From assembly GCA_963765285.1 (NCBI GenBank), contig CAVXVR010000006.1, positions 496,001-560,000 on the forward strand: a DNA stretch of 64,000 nucleotides, read 5' to 3'. This DNA is from CAVWZH01 sp963765285 (GTDB lineage Bacteria > Acidobacteriota > Terriglobia > Terriglobales > Acidobacteriaceae). A program made the translations under genes and the position numbers. This document shows positions 1-7,016 of the stretch, one piece after another (positions within the stretch are counted from its first letter, which is position 1; the number at the start of each line of letters is the position of its first letter). The notes under the pieces are model-generated. The model saw only the letters and a list, made by a program, of their open reading frames with translations. It ran no database searches and was not told where the DNA came from.

Positions 1-1031
1 CGGCCAGGCCGAGATCAAACCACGCTGGAAGCGCTGCGTGGAATCAACCGACCAGCTACTCGGCGAGGCGTTGGGCAAGAAGTACACCGAGAAATATTTC
101 CCGCCGGAAGCCAAGGCGCGGGCACAGGAAATGGTGCGCAATCTATTGCTGGCCATGCGGGACGACATTCTCAGCCGCCCCTGGATGAGCGACGAGACCA
201 AAGAGCGGGCGATGGCCAAGATCGCCACCTTCGATCCGAAGATCGGCTATCCCGACCAGTGGAAGGACTACAGCAACGTCGATATCCGGCGCGATGCGTT
301 CTTCGAAGACTACCTTGCCGGACGCCGCTTCGTGTGCAGGACGATCTTCGAGACGATCGGCAAAGCCCGTCGACCGCACACGCTGGGGCATGACGCCGCC
401 AACTTCCAACGCATATTACAACCCGCTGTGGAATGAAATTGTTTTTCCCGCCGGCATTCTTGCAGCCGCCAGGTTTCGACATTAACGCAACCGATGCCGT
501 CAACTACGGCTCGATCGGCGTCGTCATCGGGCACGAGATTTCGCACGGCTTCGACGATCAGGGGGCACAGTATCGATTATCTGGGCCGGCTGAGAAATTG
601 GTGGACCGAGAGCGATTTGAAGCAGTTTAGAGAACGGGGCGCGTGCGTGGCCGACCAGTTCGACAATTACTTCATCGAGCCGGGAGTTCATCACAACGGC
701 AAGCTGGTTCTGGGCGAGAGCATCGGCGATCTCGGCGGCGCGAAAGTTGCGTTTCTTGCCTTTCAGAAGTCTCTTAAAGGCAAACCTCGTCCGCCGGATG
801 TCGACGGCTTCACTCCGGAACAACAATTCTTCATCGCCTGGGGACAATGGCGAGGTGACGCGATCTCGCATCGAGGAACAAAGGGTCCAGGTCCAATCGG
901 ACCCGCATCCCCTGGGCAAGTTTCGCGTGAATGGCCCGCTGTCGAATTTGACGGAGTTTCAGCAGGCCTTCAGCTGTAAGGCGGACACGCCGATGGTGCG
1001 GCCAGTGGGCAAGCGATGTGAAGTCTGGTGA
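1..1031 (+). pseudogene. M13-family zinc metallopeptidase (neprilysin/PepO-like), C-terminal part, reading frame broken four times
   Basis: The gene runs in from the left edge in frame 2. Homology is continuous but changes frame near positions 365, 462, 574 and 866. Removing one base at each point restores an uninterrupted M13 C-terminal domain: NAYYNP, then the zinc motif HEISH (about 532-546) followed by GFDDQG, the downstream GESIGDLGG segment with the third zinc ligand Glu, and the typical tail SDPHPLGKFRVNG ending KRCEVW. M13 enzymes are exported endopeptidases that cleave small peptides. No stop codon interrupts the corrected frame, so this may be an intact gene with sequence errors rather than a decayed one. 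Its stop lies 17 bases before tsaD. Confidence 0.85.
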
Positions 1032-1048
1032 GTTTAAAATAGAGTTGC

Positions 1049-2230
1049 TTGCCAGACGCTTACATCTTGGGCATCGAGAGTTCCTGCGATGAGACCGCGG
1101 CGGCCGTGGTACGGTCGGGGGAAGAGATTGTCTCAAATGTCGTGTTCTCGCAGATCGCCACTCACCAACCTTACGGCGGGGTTGTCCCCGAGTTGGCCTC
1201 GCGGGAGCATCTCAAGGCAATAGTGCCTGTCGTACGTCAGGCTCTGGCTGACGCAGGCCAGACCTACTTCTCCGTGGATGCGCTGGCCGTGACGCAAGGA
1301 CCGGGACTGGCTGGATCGTTGCTGGTGGGCATCAGCTATGCCAAGGCGCTGGCATTCGCGCTAAGTAAACCGCTGATCGCGGTCAATCATCTTGAAGGAC
1401 ATATTCACGCCGTGCTGCTCGAGGAGCGGCAAAAGGGGGGCTTCTCTTCTTCAAATCAGCCCTTGAGTTTCCCGGTACTTGCGTTAGTGGTCTCGGGCGG
1501 CCACACCCATCTCTATCTCGCCGAGCAGCGGGGAAATAGTTGGACATACGAGAACATCGGCCATACTCGCGACGACGCCGCGGGAGAAGCCTTCGACAAA
1601 GTGGCAAAGTTGCTGGGGCTTGGTTATCCCGGCGGCCCGGTGATCGATAAGTTGGCCAGCCATGGGAATTCGGCGGCAGTGAAGTTTTCGTCACCGCAGA
1701 TCAAGCATCCTGACCGAAAGATCATTCCCGCTGTTCTTGGCGGATCGGAGACCCGGCACTCCACGACCCGCTTCGATTTTTCTTACAGCGGAATCAAGAC
1801 TGCGGTGCTGCGGTATATCGAGACTCATGGCATGCAGCATTCCATCGAAAAACGGCGGAAGGCTGTGGCAGAAATTGCCAAGCCTACACTGAAGGATTAC
1901 CTCGCGAACACCGACCCGGTGACGCTGGATCTGGTCGCTTCGTTTCAGCGTGCCATGGTGGAAGACCTGGTGGGCAAGACGCTGGCGGCGGCGCGAGCCT
2001 GCGAGGCGGCAACGCTGTTCGTGACCGGTGGCGTGGCTGCCAACAATGAACTTCGTCAGAGGTTCGAGCACGATGCCGCCATGGAAGGATTGCCGGTTTA
2101 TTTCCCCTCGCGTCCGCTTTCCACGGACAACGCCGCCATGATTGCGGCGGCGGCGTATCCCAAACTTCTCGCCGCCGATTTCGCGCCTATGGACTTCTCG
2201 GCCGAGGCGGGGATGAGGTTGAGTGGCTAG
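1049..2230 (+). CDS. tsaD: tRNA N6-adenosine threonylcarbamoyltransferase TsaD
   Basis: This enzyme transfers the threonylcarbamoyl group from TC-AMP to A37 of ANN-decoding tRNAs, giving t6A, in a cytoplasmic complex with TsaB and TsaE. Visible motifs are GIESSCDET at the N-terminus, the metal-binding HLEGH (His114 and His118), SGGHTHLY, and TGGVAANNELR followed by DNAAMIA near the C-terminus. At 393 aa it is longer than the usual ~340 aa; the extra length is largely a loop around residues 215-230 and a loop around 130-138. Translation appears to start at TTG (1049); no ATG fits the conserved N-terminus. It follows closely on the M13 peptidase gene. Confidence 0.97.
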   Translation: MPDAYILGIESSCDETAAAVVRSGEEIVSNVVFSQIATHQPYGGVVPELASREHLKAIVPVVRQALADAGQTYFSVDALAVTQGPGLAGSLLVGISYAKALAFALSKPLIAVNHLEGHIHAVLLEERQKGGFSSSNQPLSFPVLALVVSGGHTHLYLAEQRGNSWTYENIGHTRDDAAGEAFDKVAKLLGLGYPGGPVIDKLASHGNSAAVKFSSPQIKHPDRKIIPAVLGGSETRHSTTRFDFSYSGIKTAVLRYIETHGMQHSIEKRRKAVAEIAKPTLKDYLANTDPVTLDLVASFQRAMVEDLVGKTLAAARACEAATLFVTGGVAANNELRQRFEHDAAMEGLPVYFPSRPLSTDNAAMIAAAAYPKLLAADFAPMDFSAEAGMRLSG

Positions 2231-2345
2231 TGGCTAGTGGTCAGTGGCTAGTGATTCGGTATGCCGCCCTTGTTTGGGCTTGCTGGTCGCTGGAACTGAT
2301 CACTGACCACTGTTTTCCCACCCCAGTTTTCAGTTCTTAGTTCCC
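2223..2345. repeat. Short direct and inverted repeats between convergent genes
   Basis: The gap after tsaD holds tandem-like copies of 'agtggctagtgg' (about 2223-2253). A 10-base inverted pair is present at 2237-2246 (gtggtcagtg) and 2301-2310 (cactgaccac). Degenerate 'cagttctcagt' units follow at 2320-2350. No coding signal was seen. This is a low-complexity intergenic repeat cluster that could act as a bidirectional transcription end point between tsaD and the convergent response regulator, but no T-tract is present. Confidence 0.5.
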
Positions 2346-2361
2346 AGTTCTCAGTGGGAGT

Positions 2362-2751
2362 TCATTTGCCGGTGGTTTTGGCGGCGGCTTTTTCGCCGAG
2401 TACGGCTGCGAGCGCCTTTCCCAGCTGATCTTCGATGTCGATGTCTTTGAAGACCGCGAAATTGGCGCGCTTTTCCTTCTTTTCAAAGCCACTCTGCTTG
2501 CCGGCCAGGATGACGATCGGGATGTCGACGGTCGCAGGTTCCGCTTTGAGTGCGGTAATGAGTTCAGCGCCACTCATCTTGGGCATCTGCATGTCGGTGA
2601 TGACGACATCAGGCCGGATGCGTTTGAGCACTTCGAGCGCGTCCTGGCCATTGGTGGCGGACTCCACGGTGAAACCGTGCGCTTCGAGGAAGCGGCACAC
2701 AGTGTGGCGGATGAGCATAGAGTCATCAACGACGAGGGCTACATTCGGCAT
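2362..2751 (-). CDS. CheY-like single-domain response regulator
   Basis: A stand-alone receiver domain of 129 aa. The acidic pair Asp9/Asp10 and phosphoacceptor Asp53 (VVITDMQMPKMSG) are present, as is the conserved Lys85. The usual Ser/Thr before that Lys is Ala (ILAGK), so phosphorylation-driven switching may differ from CheY. There is no output domain; it probably acts by protein contact. The open frame extends 35 codons further upstream, but the ATG at 2751 starts exactly at the receiver fold (MPNVALVVDD), so I chose it. A small CxxC protein lies upstream on the same strand and could be a partner. Confidence 0.85.
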   Translation of the reverse strand: MPNVALVVDDSMLIRHTVCRFLEAHGFTVESATNGQDALEVLKRIRPDVVITDMQMPKMSGAELITALKAEPATVDIPIVILAGKQSGFEKKEKRANFAVFKDIDIEDQLGKALAAVLGEKAAAKTTGK

Positions 2752-2852
2752 TCTTGTCTCGGGACAGTCTTCGACCTGAACAATGCGAAACTGTATTGGA
2801 ACATCTCTCAAGTTATGCGGGAAAGTTACCTTGGTCACGGCCGCGCCGGGGA

Positions 2853-3047
2853 TCAAAATTCGCTCGAGAGCTTGTTATCTTCGATATTCATGTCTTTGAA
2901 TTCACTGGCTTCAAAGACTTCGCCACACTCGATGCACTCGACGAATTCGGCATCTTCTTCACGCGCCACAATGCGGACACGGGAGTGCTTGCATGGCGCG
3001 GTGTTGTTTGGACTGGCGGGGATCTGGGGCGGCTTGCTTGAATTCAT
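2853..3047 (-). CDS. Small protein with a CxxC zinc-ribbon-like motif (hypothetical)
   Basis: A 64-aa protein I do not recognise. It has CKH near residue 19 and a CIECGEVF element near residue 38, resembling one half of a zinc ribbon plus a possible Cys/His second half. The C-terminal third is acidic. It is on the same strand as and about 100 bases upstream of the CheY-like gene, so they may be cotranscribed. Coding status is inferred from a plausible metal-binding motif and tight packing. Confidence 0.5.
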   Translation of the reverse strand: MNSSKPPQIPASPNNTAPCKHSRVRIVAREEDAEFVECIECGEVFEASEFKDMNIEDNKLSSEF

Positions 3048-3161
3048 AAATCCGGATTAGGCTTTCCTGCCCAGGCGGGTCGAGGAATGGAACCGGAAAT
3101 TTAGGGTATTTTAGACCGGCCTTGGGCGATGTCAAGCCCCTTCGCAGGCCCGCATTCAAAT

Positions 3162-3182
3162 ATACGACCAAAAATGTCGTAT
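3162..3182. promoter_or_regulatory. Upstream palindromic operator, probable IscR (Rrf2-type) site 1
   Basis: A perfect 7-7-7 palindrome: atacgac, a 7-base spacer (caaaaat), then gtcgtat. The same half-sites and spacing recur at 3286-3306 on top of the predicted iscR start. The layout resembles known Rrf2/IscR operators, AT-rich dyads of roughly 25 bases. It lies about 160 bases upstream of iscR. Confidence 0.65.
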
Positions 3183-3249
3183 CGATGTAACCGGTTAACC
3201 TATCTAAAGTTACGCTTGACTGCAGATTTCGACGGCTGCCTGTAAGGGG

Positions 3250-3279
3250 TTGCGCTTTCAGGCATCTCGTGGCTAGAAT
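3250..3279 (+). promoter_or_regulatory. Predicted sigma-70-type promoter of the isc operon
   Basis: A -35 element TTGCGC (3250-3255), an 18-base spacer and a -10 element TAGAAT (3274-3279). The predicted start point near 3286 falls inside operator 2, which fits repression by the operon's own regulator. Confidence 0.55.
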
Positions 3280-3283
3280 AGAC

Positions 3284-3308
3284 ATATCCGACCACAAAGG
3301 TCGTATAT
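3284..3308. promoter_or_regulatory. Promoter-proximal palindromic operator, probable IscR site 2
   Basis: Ten-base arms (atatccgacc and ggtcgtatat, one mismatch) around acaaa. The core repeats the 7-7-7 geometry of site 1 (cgac, 7 bases, gtcg). It overlaps the predicted transcription start of iscR, the usual position for an autorepressor site. Confidence 0.7.
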
Positions 3309-3323
3309 TTAGTCGCTCCGCAG

Positions 3324-3770
3324 ATGCTGAAGCTCACCAAAAAAGCGGATTACGGGCTGATGGCCATGAAGCACCTGGCTGAGCGTGCCCCTGCCGGAGC
3401 CTGCAGCGCAAAGGACGTCGCGGACGCGTACAGCATTCCGCCGGAAGTGATGGCCAAGATTCTGCAGCGGCTGGTGAAAGCCGGGTTGCTGCACTCGCAG
3501 CACGGGACCAATGGCGGATACACCCTGGCGCGGGATGCGCGGAAGATTTCAGCCTTTGAAGTAATTCGGGCCATCGATGGGCCGCTGTTCATCACATCCT
3601 GCATTACGGTACGCGGCGAGTGTGATCAAACCGAGCGCTGCACGATCCGCGAGCCCTTGCGCCGGGTAAACCAGAGCATCGAGGAAGTGCTGCGCAGCAT
3701 CAGTATTTCAGAGATGAAGGAAGAGTTGGAAGGTGGGACGGAAGAGCTGGTAACGATTTCGAAGAAGTAG
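3324..3770 (+). CDS. iscR: Rrf2-family Fe-S cluster-sensing regulator IscR
   Basis: A 148-aa winged-helix regulator. The N-terminal half has the Rrf2 helix-turn-helix (LTKKADYGL, then GGYTLAR at about 64-70). Three cysteines at 93, 100 and 106 (C-x6-C-x5-C) match the cluster-binding region of IscR, which has C-x5-C-x5-C in E. coli. Holo-IscR normally represses isc transcription, and loss of the cluster relieves repression. As first gene of a complete isc operon with two operators upstream, autoregulation is the natural reading. The one-residue longer first Cys spacing is the only oddity. Confidence 0.93.
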   Translation: MLKLTKKADYGLMAMKHLAERAPAGACSAKDVADAYSIPPEVMAKILQRLVKAGLLHSQHGTNGGYTLARDARKISAFEVIRAIDGPLFITSCITVRGECDQTERCTIREPLRRVNQSIEEVLRSISISEMKEELEGGTEELVTISKK

Positions 3771-3794
3771 CCCAGAGTTGAGGAGACAGCAATT

Positions 3795-5075
3795 ATGAGC
3801 ACGGATGTGAAGACTCCCCCAGTCGAGCAGCAGTCGATGCAGCCCACGAATGGCAAAGGCATCAAGCTGCCGGTTTACATGGACAACCACGCCACGACCC
3901 CGATGGATCCGCGGGTGCTGGAAGCGATGCTGCCTTACTTTATGGAAAAGTTCGGCAATTCCGCGAGCCGGAACCATTCTTTTGGCTGGGCTGCGGAAGA
4001 AGGCGTGGAGACCGCGCGCGAGCAGGTTGCCAAACTGATCGGCGCCACGACGAAAGAGATCATTTTTACTTCGGGCGCGACCGAGAGTGACAACCTGGCC
4101 ATCAAGGGCGTCGCAGAGATGTACAAAGAGAAGGGCAATCACATCATCACAGCGGTCACGGAGCACAAGGCGGTGCTCGACACCTGCAAGCGCCTCGAGA
4201 AATACGGCTACCGTGTGACTTATCTACCGGTGCAGAAGGATGGCCTGATCGATCTCGACGATTTGAAGCGCGCGATGGACGACAAGACCATCCTCGTGAC
4301 GATCATGTTCGCCAACAACGAAATCGGCGTGTTGCAGCCGGTGGCTGAGATTGGGAAGCTCTGTCATGAACGCGGCGTGATCTTCCACACCGATGCGACC
4401 CAGGCCGTGGGCAAAGTTCCGGTTGATGTGAACAAGATGAACATCGATCTGGCTTCGATTTCAGCGCATAAGATGTATGGACCCAAGGGCGTAGGTGCGC
4501 TGTACGTGCGTCGCAAGAACCCGCGCGTGCAGATTTCCGCGATCATCGACGGTGGCGGGCACGAGCGTGGCATGCGCTCTGGGACGTTGAATGTCCCCGG
4601 CATCGTCGGGCTGGGCAAGGCGTGCGCGATCGCTACCGAAGAGATGACAAAAGAATCGTGCAAGCTGGCGGGTTTGCGCAACCGGCTGCGCGACCGGATC
4701 ATGAACCGGCTGGATGAGACTTACATCAATGGCTCGATGGAACACCGTTTGCCGGGGAATCTCAATATCAGCTTCGCTTATGTGGAGGGTGAATCGCTGC
4801 TTATGGGCATTAACGACATTGCGGTTTCGAGCGGTTCGGCGTGTACCTCGGCGACGCTCGAGCCATCTTATGTGTTGAAGGCTCTGGGCGCGGGAGATGA
4901 CCTGGCGCATAGCTCGATCCGGTTTGGCATCGGTCGCTTCAACACTGAGGCGGAAGTGGATTACGTGGCGGACCGCGTGATCGAGACCGTCGAGCGGCTG
5001 CGCGAGCTTTCGCCGCTGTATGAGATGGCGAAAGAAGGCATTGATTTGAAGTCGGTGAAGTGGGCGGCGGAGTAG
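3795..5075 (+). CDS. iscS: Cysteine desulfurase IscS
   Basis: A PLP enzyme that takes sulfur from cysteine and passes it as a persulfide to IscU. It has the N-terminal YMDNHATTP motif, PLP lysine Lys226 in SAHKMYGPKG, and the persulfide-carrying Cys350 in SSGSACTS. At 426 aa it is slightly longer than E. coli IscS because of a ~25-residue N-terminal extension of low complexity. It begins 24 bases after iscR and is followed by a 148-base gap containing a hairpin, then iscU. Confidence 0.97.
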   Translation: MSTDVKTPPVEQQSMQPTNGKGIKLPVYMDNHATTPMDPRVLEAMLPYFMEKFGNSASRNHSFGWAAEEGVETAREQVAKLIGATTKEIIFTSGATESDNLAIKGVAEMYKEKGNHIITAVTEHKAVLDTCKRLEKYGYRVTYLPVQKDGLIDLDDLKRAMDDKTILVTIMFANNEIGVLQPVAEIGKLCHERGVIFHTDATQAVGKVPVDVNKMNIDLASISAHKMYGPKGVGALYVRRKNPRVQISAIIDGGGHERGMRSGTLNVPGIVGLGKACAIATEEMTKESCKLAGLRNRLRDRIMNRLDETYINGSMEHRLPGNLNISFAYVEGESLLMGINDIAVSSGSACTSATLEPSYVLKALGAGDDLAHSSIRFGIGRFNTEAEVDYVADRVIETVERLRELSPLYEMAKEGIDLKSVKWAAE

Positions 5076-5141
5076 GCGTTCTTGCAGAAAATGCCTCTCG
5101 GCGGTCGAGTCAAGCCGGGAGTGCAGGGGGCCTTCGACTCC

Positions 5142-5170
5142 GTTGATCGGTTGCTCCGCAACTGATCAAC
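5142..5170. repeat. Hairpin-forming palindrome between iscS and iscU
   Basis: Thirteen-base arms with one mismatch (5142-5154 and 5158-5170) around a 3-base loop. The surrounding text ('ccttcgactccgtt' to 'ctcaggatgaca') looks like a REP-type dispersed intergenic element. It could tune relative iscS and iscU expression by mRNA processing, but nothing here proves a role. Confidence 0.55.
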
Positions 5171-5223
5171 TCTGCTCAGGATGACAAGGTTTTGAGGACG
5201 AATTTTCAAGGAGGCAGTGAGTC

Positions 5224-5637
5224 ATGGCATACAGCGATAAGGTAATTGATCACTACAATAATCCCCGCAATGTGGGGTCGATGGACAAGAGCAGCTCTGA
5301 AGTGGGGACGGGGCTGGTGGGCGCGCCGGAATGCGGCGATGTGATGAAGCTGCAGATCAAGGTGAACCCGCAGACCAGCATCATTGAAGATGCGAAGTTC
5401 AAGACCTTTGGCTGCGGCTCCGCCATTGCATCGTCTTCGCTGGCCACCGAGTGGGTGAAGGGCAAGACGGTCGACGAGGCGTTGGCGATCAAGAACACCG
5501 AGATCGTGAAGGAACTGTCGCTGCCTCCGGTGAAGATCCACTGTTCGGTGCTGGCGGAAGACGCCATCCGGGCGGCCATCCATGACTGGAAGAAGAAGCA
5601 GGACGTGGCGAAGCCGGTGGCGGTGGAAGCGAAGTAA
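5224..5637 (+). CDS. iscU: Fe-S cluster assembly scaffold IscU
   Basis: The scaffold on which [2Fe-2S] clusters are built from IscS sulfur. Cluster ligands Cys37, Cys64 and Cys107 with Asp39 and His106 are all present. The HscA recognition motif LPPVK is at residues 100-104, directly before HCS. This matches the hscB/hscA chaperone genes downstream. A strong Shine-Dalgarno (aaggaggc) precedes the ATG. A Lys/Ala/Val-rich tail of about 12 residues follows the conserved fold. Confidence 0.97.
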   Translation: MAYSDKVIDHYNNPRNVGSMDKSSSEVGTGLVGAPECGDVMKLQIKVNPQTSIIEDAKFKTFGCGSAIASSSLATEWVKGKTVDEALAIKNTEIVKELSLPPVKIHCSVLAEDAIRAAIHDWKKKQDVAKPVAVEAK

Positions 5638-5700
5638 CTGTCGTTGGCCGGTTGTCGTAGGTCGTTGGCGATCGGCCAGTGCAGGGCAAGGATTGTGTCT

Positions 5701-6072
5701 ATGACCCCGGTTGCAGAAGAAACCAAGAGCTCTCCCGCCAAGGGAGTAGTGGTGACGGAAAAGGCACTGGCAAAGATTCGCACCGCCATCGTCAAAGAGG
5801 GCATTTCGCCCGAGCAGGGTGGATTGCGCCTGGGCGTGCAGGGCGGTGGGTGCTCGGGGCTGAGTTATAACATTCGCTTCGACACCCAGCCGCGGGAGCG
5901 CGACCGCATCTTTCAATTTGGAGATGTGCGGGTGTTTGTAGATCCGAAATCGTTCATCTACCTGCACGGCATGACGCTGGATTATCAGGAAACGCTCATG
6001 CAGCAAGGTTTTGTGTTCGTGAATCCGAACTCGTCGAAATCATGCGGCTGCGGGACTTCTTTCTCAGGTTAA
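5701..6072 (+). CDS. iscA: A-type Fe-S carrier protein IscA
   Basis: A 123-aa HesB/IscA protein that carries clusters or iron to apo-proteins. Conserved cysteines are Cys51 (GGGCSGLSY) and the C-terminal pair Cys115/Cys117 (SCGCGTSF). The open frame could begin at TTG 5644, but the ATG at 5701 has an 'aagga' Shine-Dalgarno and leaves a normal family length, so I chose it. It follows iscU by about 60 bases in the same operon. Confidence 0.95.
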   Translation: MTPVAEETKSSPAKGVVVTEKALAKIRTAIVKEGISPEQGGLRLGVQGGGCSGLSYNIRFDTQPRERDRIFQFGDVRVFVDPKSFIYLHGMTLDYQETLMQQGFVFVNPNSSKSCGCGTSFSG

Positions 6073-6184
6073 GGCTTGAACTGCAGAGGACGCTGAGCCG
6101 CCGCACAGAGCGCAGAGAAAATCCCAGTTCCACGGTTCTCGTATTTCTCCTTAACAATTGGGCCGTGGGGAGGTGTGTTGCACC

Positions 6185-6916
6185 ATGAGTGACGCCATCC
6201 GAGTGACCGAGCTGACAGTCGAAACTGCCGCGTGTTGGTCGTGCGGTGAGATGCGGGCGGCGCAGTTCTGTGTCGCGTGCGGGAAAGTGCAACCACCAAA
6301 ACCGGTGGACTACTTCACGTTCTTCGGGCTGCCGCGGAAGCTGAATATTGACACCGCGCTGCTCGAAAAGGAGTTTCACGAACTCAGCCGCAAGCTGCAT
6401 CCTGACCTGCATGCCCAACAAAACAGCCAGGAGCAAGCCTGGAGCCTGGAGCAGAGCTCGCTGCTGAACGACGCGTACCGGATTTTGAAGGATCCGATCA
6501 AGCGGACAGAATACCTTCTGAAGCTTGAAGGTGTGGAACTGGAAGAGCAGTCGAAATCGGCCACAGACGCGGCGCGGGCAACGGGCGAGGTGAAGAAGCA
6601 GGTGGTGCCTCCAGATTTGCTGGAAGAGGTCTTCGATCTGAATGAGGACCTGGAAGAACTGCGCGCACAGAAGAAAGCCGGCGAGGACAATCCGGCACTG
6701 GTCGAGGAACTGGGCCGGCACAAACTCGAGTTGGAAGAGAGGTACGAGGCACTGCTCGGCGAGTTAAAGGGCCAGTGGAAAGAATGGGACAAGGCGCTCG
6801 ACAGCGGCGACGAGCAAAAGCTGCGCCAGACCCGCGACAAGATGGTGGACTTGCTGAACCGAAGAAACTACTTCCGGAACCTGATAAAGACGGTGGAGGA
6901 AGTGCTGGAGAATTGA
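6185..6916 (+). CDS. hscB: Fe-S co-chaperone HscB with N-terminal four-cysteine metal site
   Basis: A J-domain protein that delivers IscU to HscA and stimulates its ATPase. Domain order is a short N-terminal segment with Cys17-x2-Cys20 and Cys29-x2-Cys32, then a J-domain starting at about residue 43 (YFTFFGLP) with HPD at 72-74, then a long helical C-terminal domain. E. coli HscB lacks the four-cysteine element, while the human homologue HSC20 has one. The ATG at 6185 was chosen over an upstream TTG because of the ggggaggtg ribosome site. At 243 aa it is longer than the ~171 aa E. coli protein, mostly through an expanded helical region. Confidence 0.93.
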   Translation: MSDAIRVTELTVETAACWSCGEMRAAQFCVACGKVQPPKPVDYFTFFGLPRKLNIDTALLEKEFHELSRKLHPDLHAQQNSQEQAWSLEQSSLLNDAYRILKDPIKRTEYLLKLEGVELEEQSKSATDAARATGEVKKQVVPPDLLEEVFDLNEDLEELRAQKKAGEDNPALVEELGRHKLELEERYEALLGELKGQWKEWDKALDSGDEQKLRQTRDKMVDLLNRRNYFRNLIKTVEEVLEN

Positions 6917-6917
6917 C

Positions 6918-7011
6918 AATTTTGTAATCGAGTAATTGTGTAATTTGAAATCCTGCGCGGTCTACCCCGTTCCGATTTTGAAATTATATCAAATTACCCG
7001 ATTGCCAAATT
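6918..7011. repeat. AT-rich imperfect inverted repeat between hscB and hscA
   Basis: Twenty-base arms at 6918-6937 and 6992-7011 match at 17 of 20 positions as inverted copies. The segment is far more AT-rich than its neighbours. It fills the whole hscB-hscA gap and ends a few bases before the hscA ATG, so no good Shine-Dalgarno is seen for hscA. It could be a dispersed repeat or a structured leader. Confidence 0.5.
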
Positions 7012-7016
7012 TCTAA

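Noticed and set aside
1..1031. Programmed frameshifting in the M13 gene
   Set aside because: Four +1 shifts at unrelated sequences without slippery sites or stimulatory structures; error or decay is simpler.
5206..6006. 266-codon minus-strand frame rich in His and Arg
   Set aside because: Antisense to iscU and iscA; no domain and unlikely composition.
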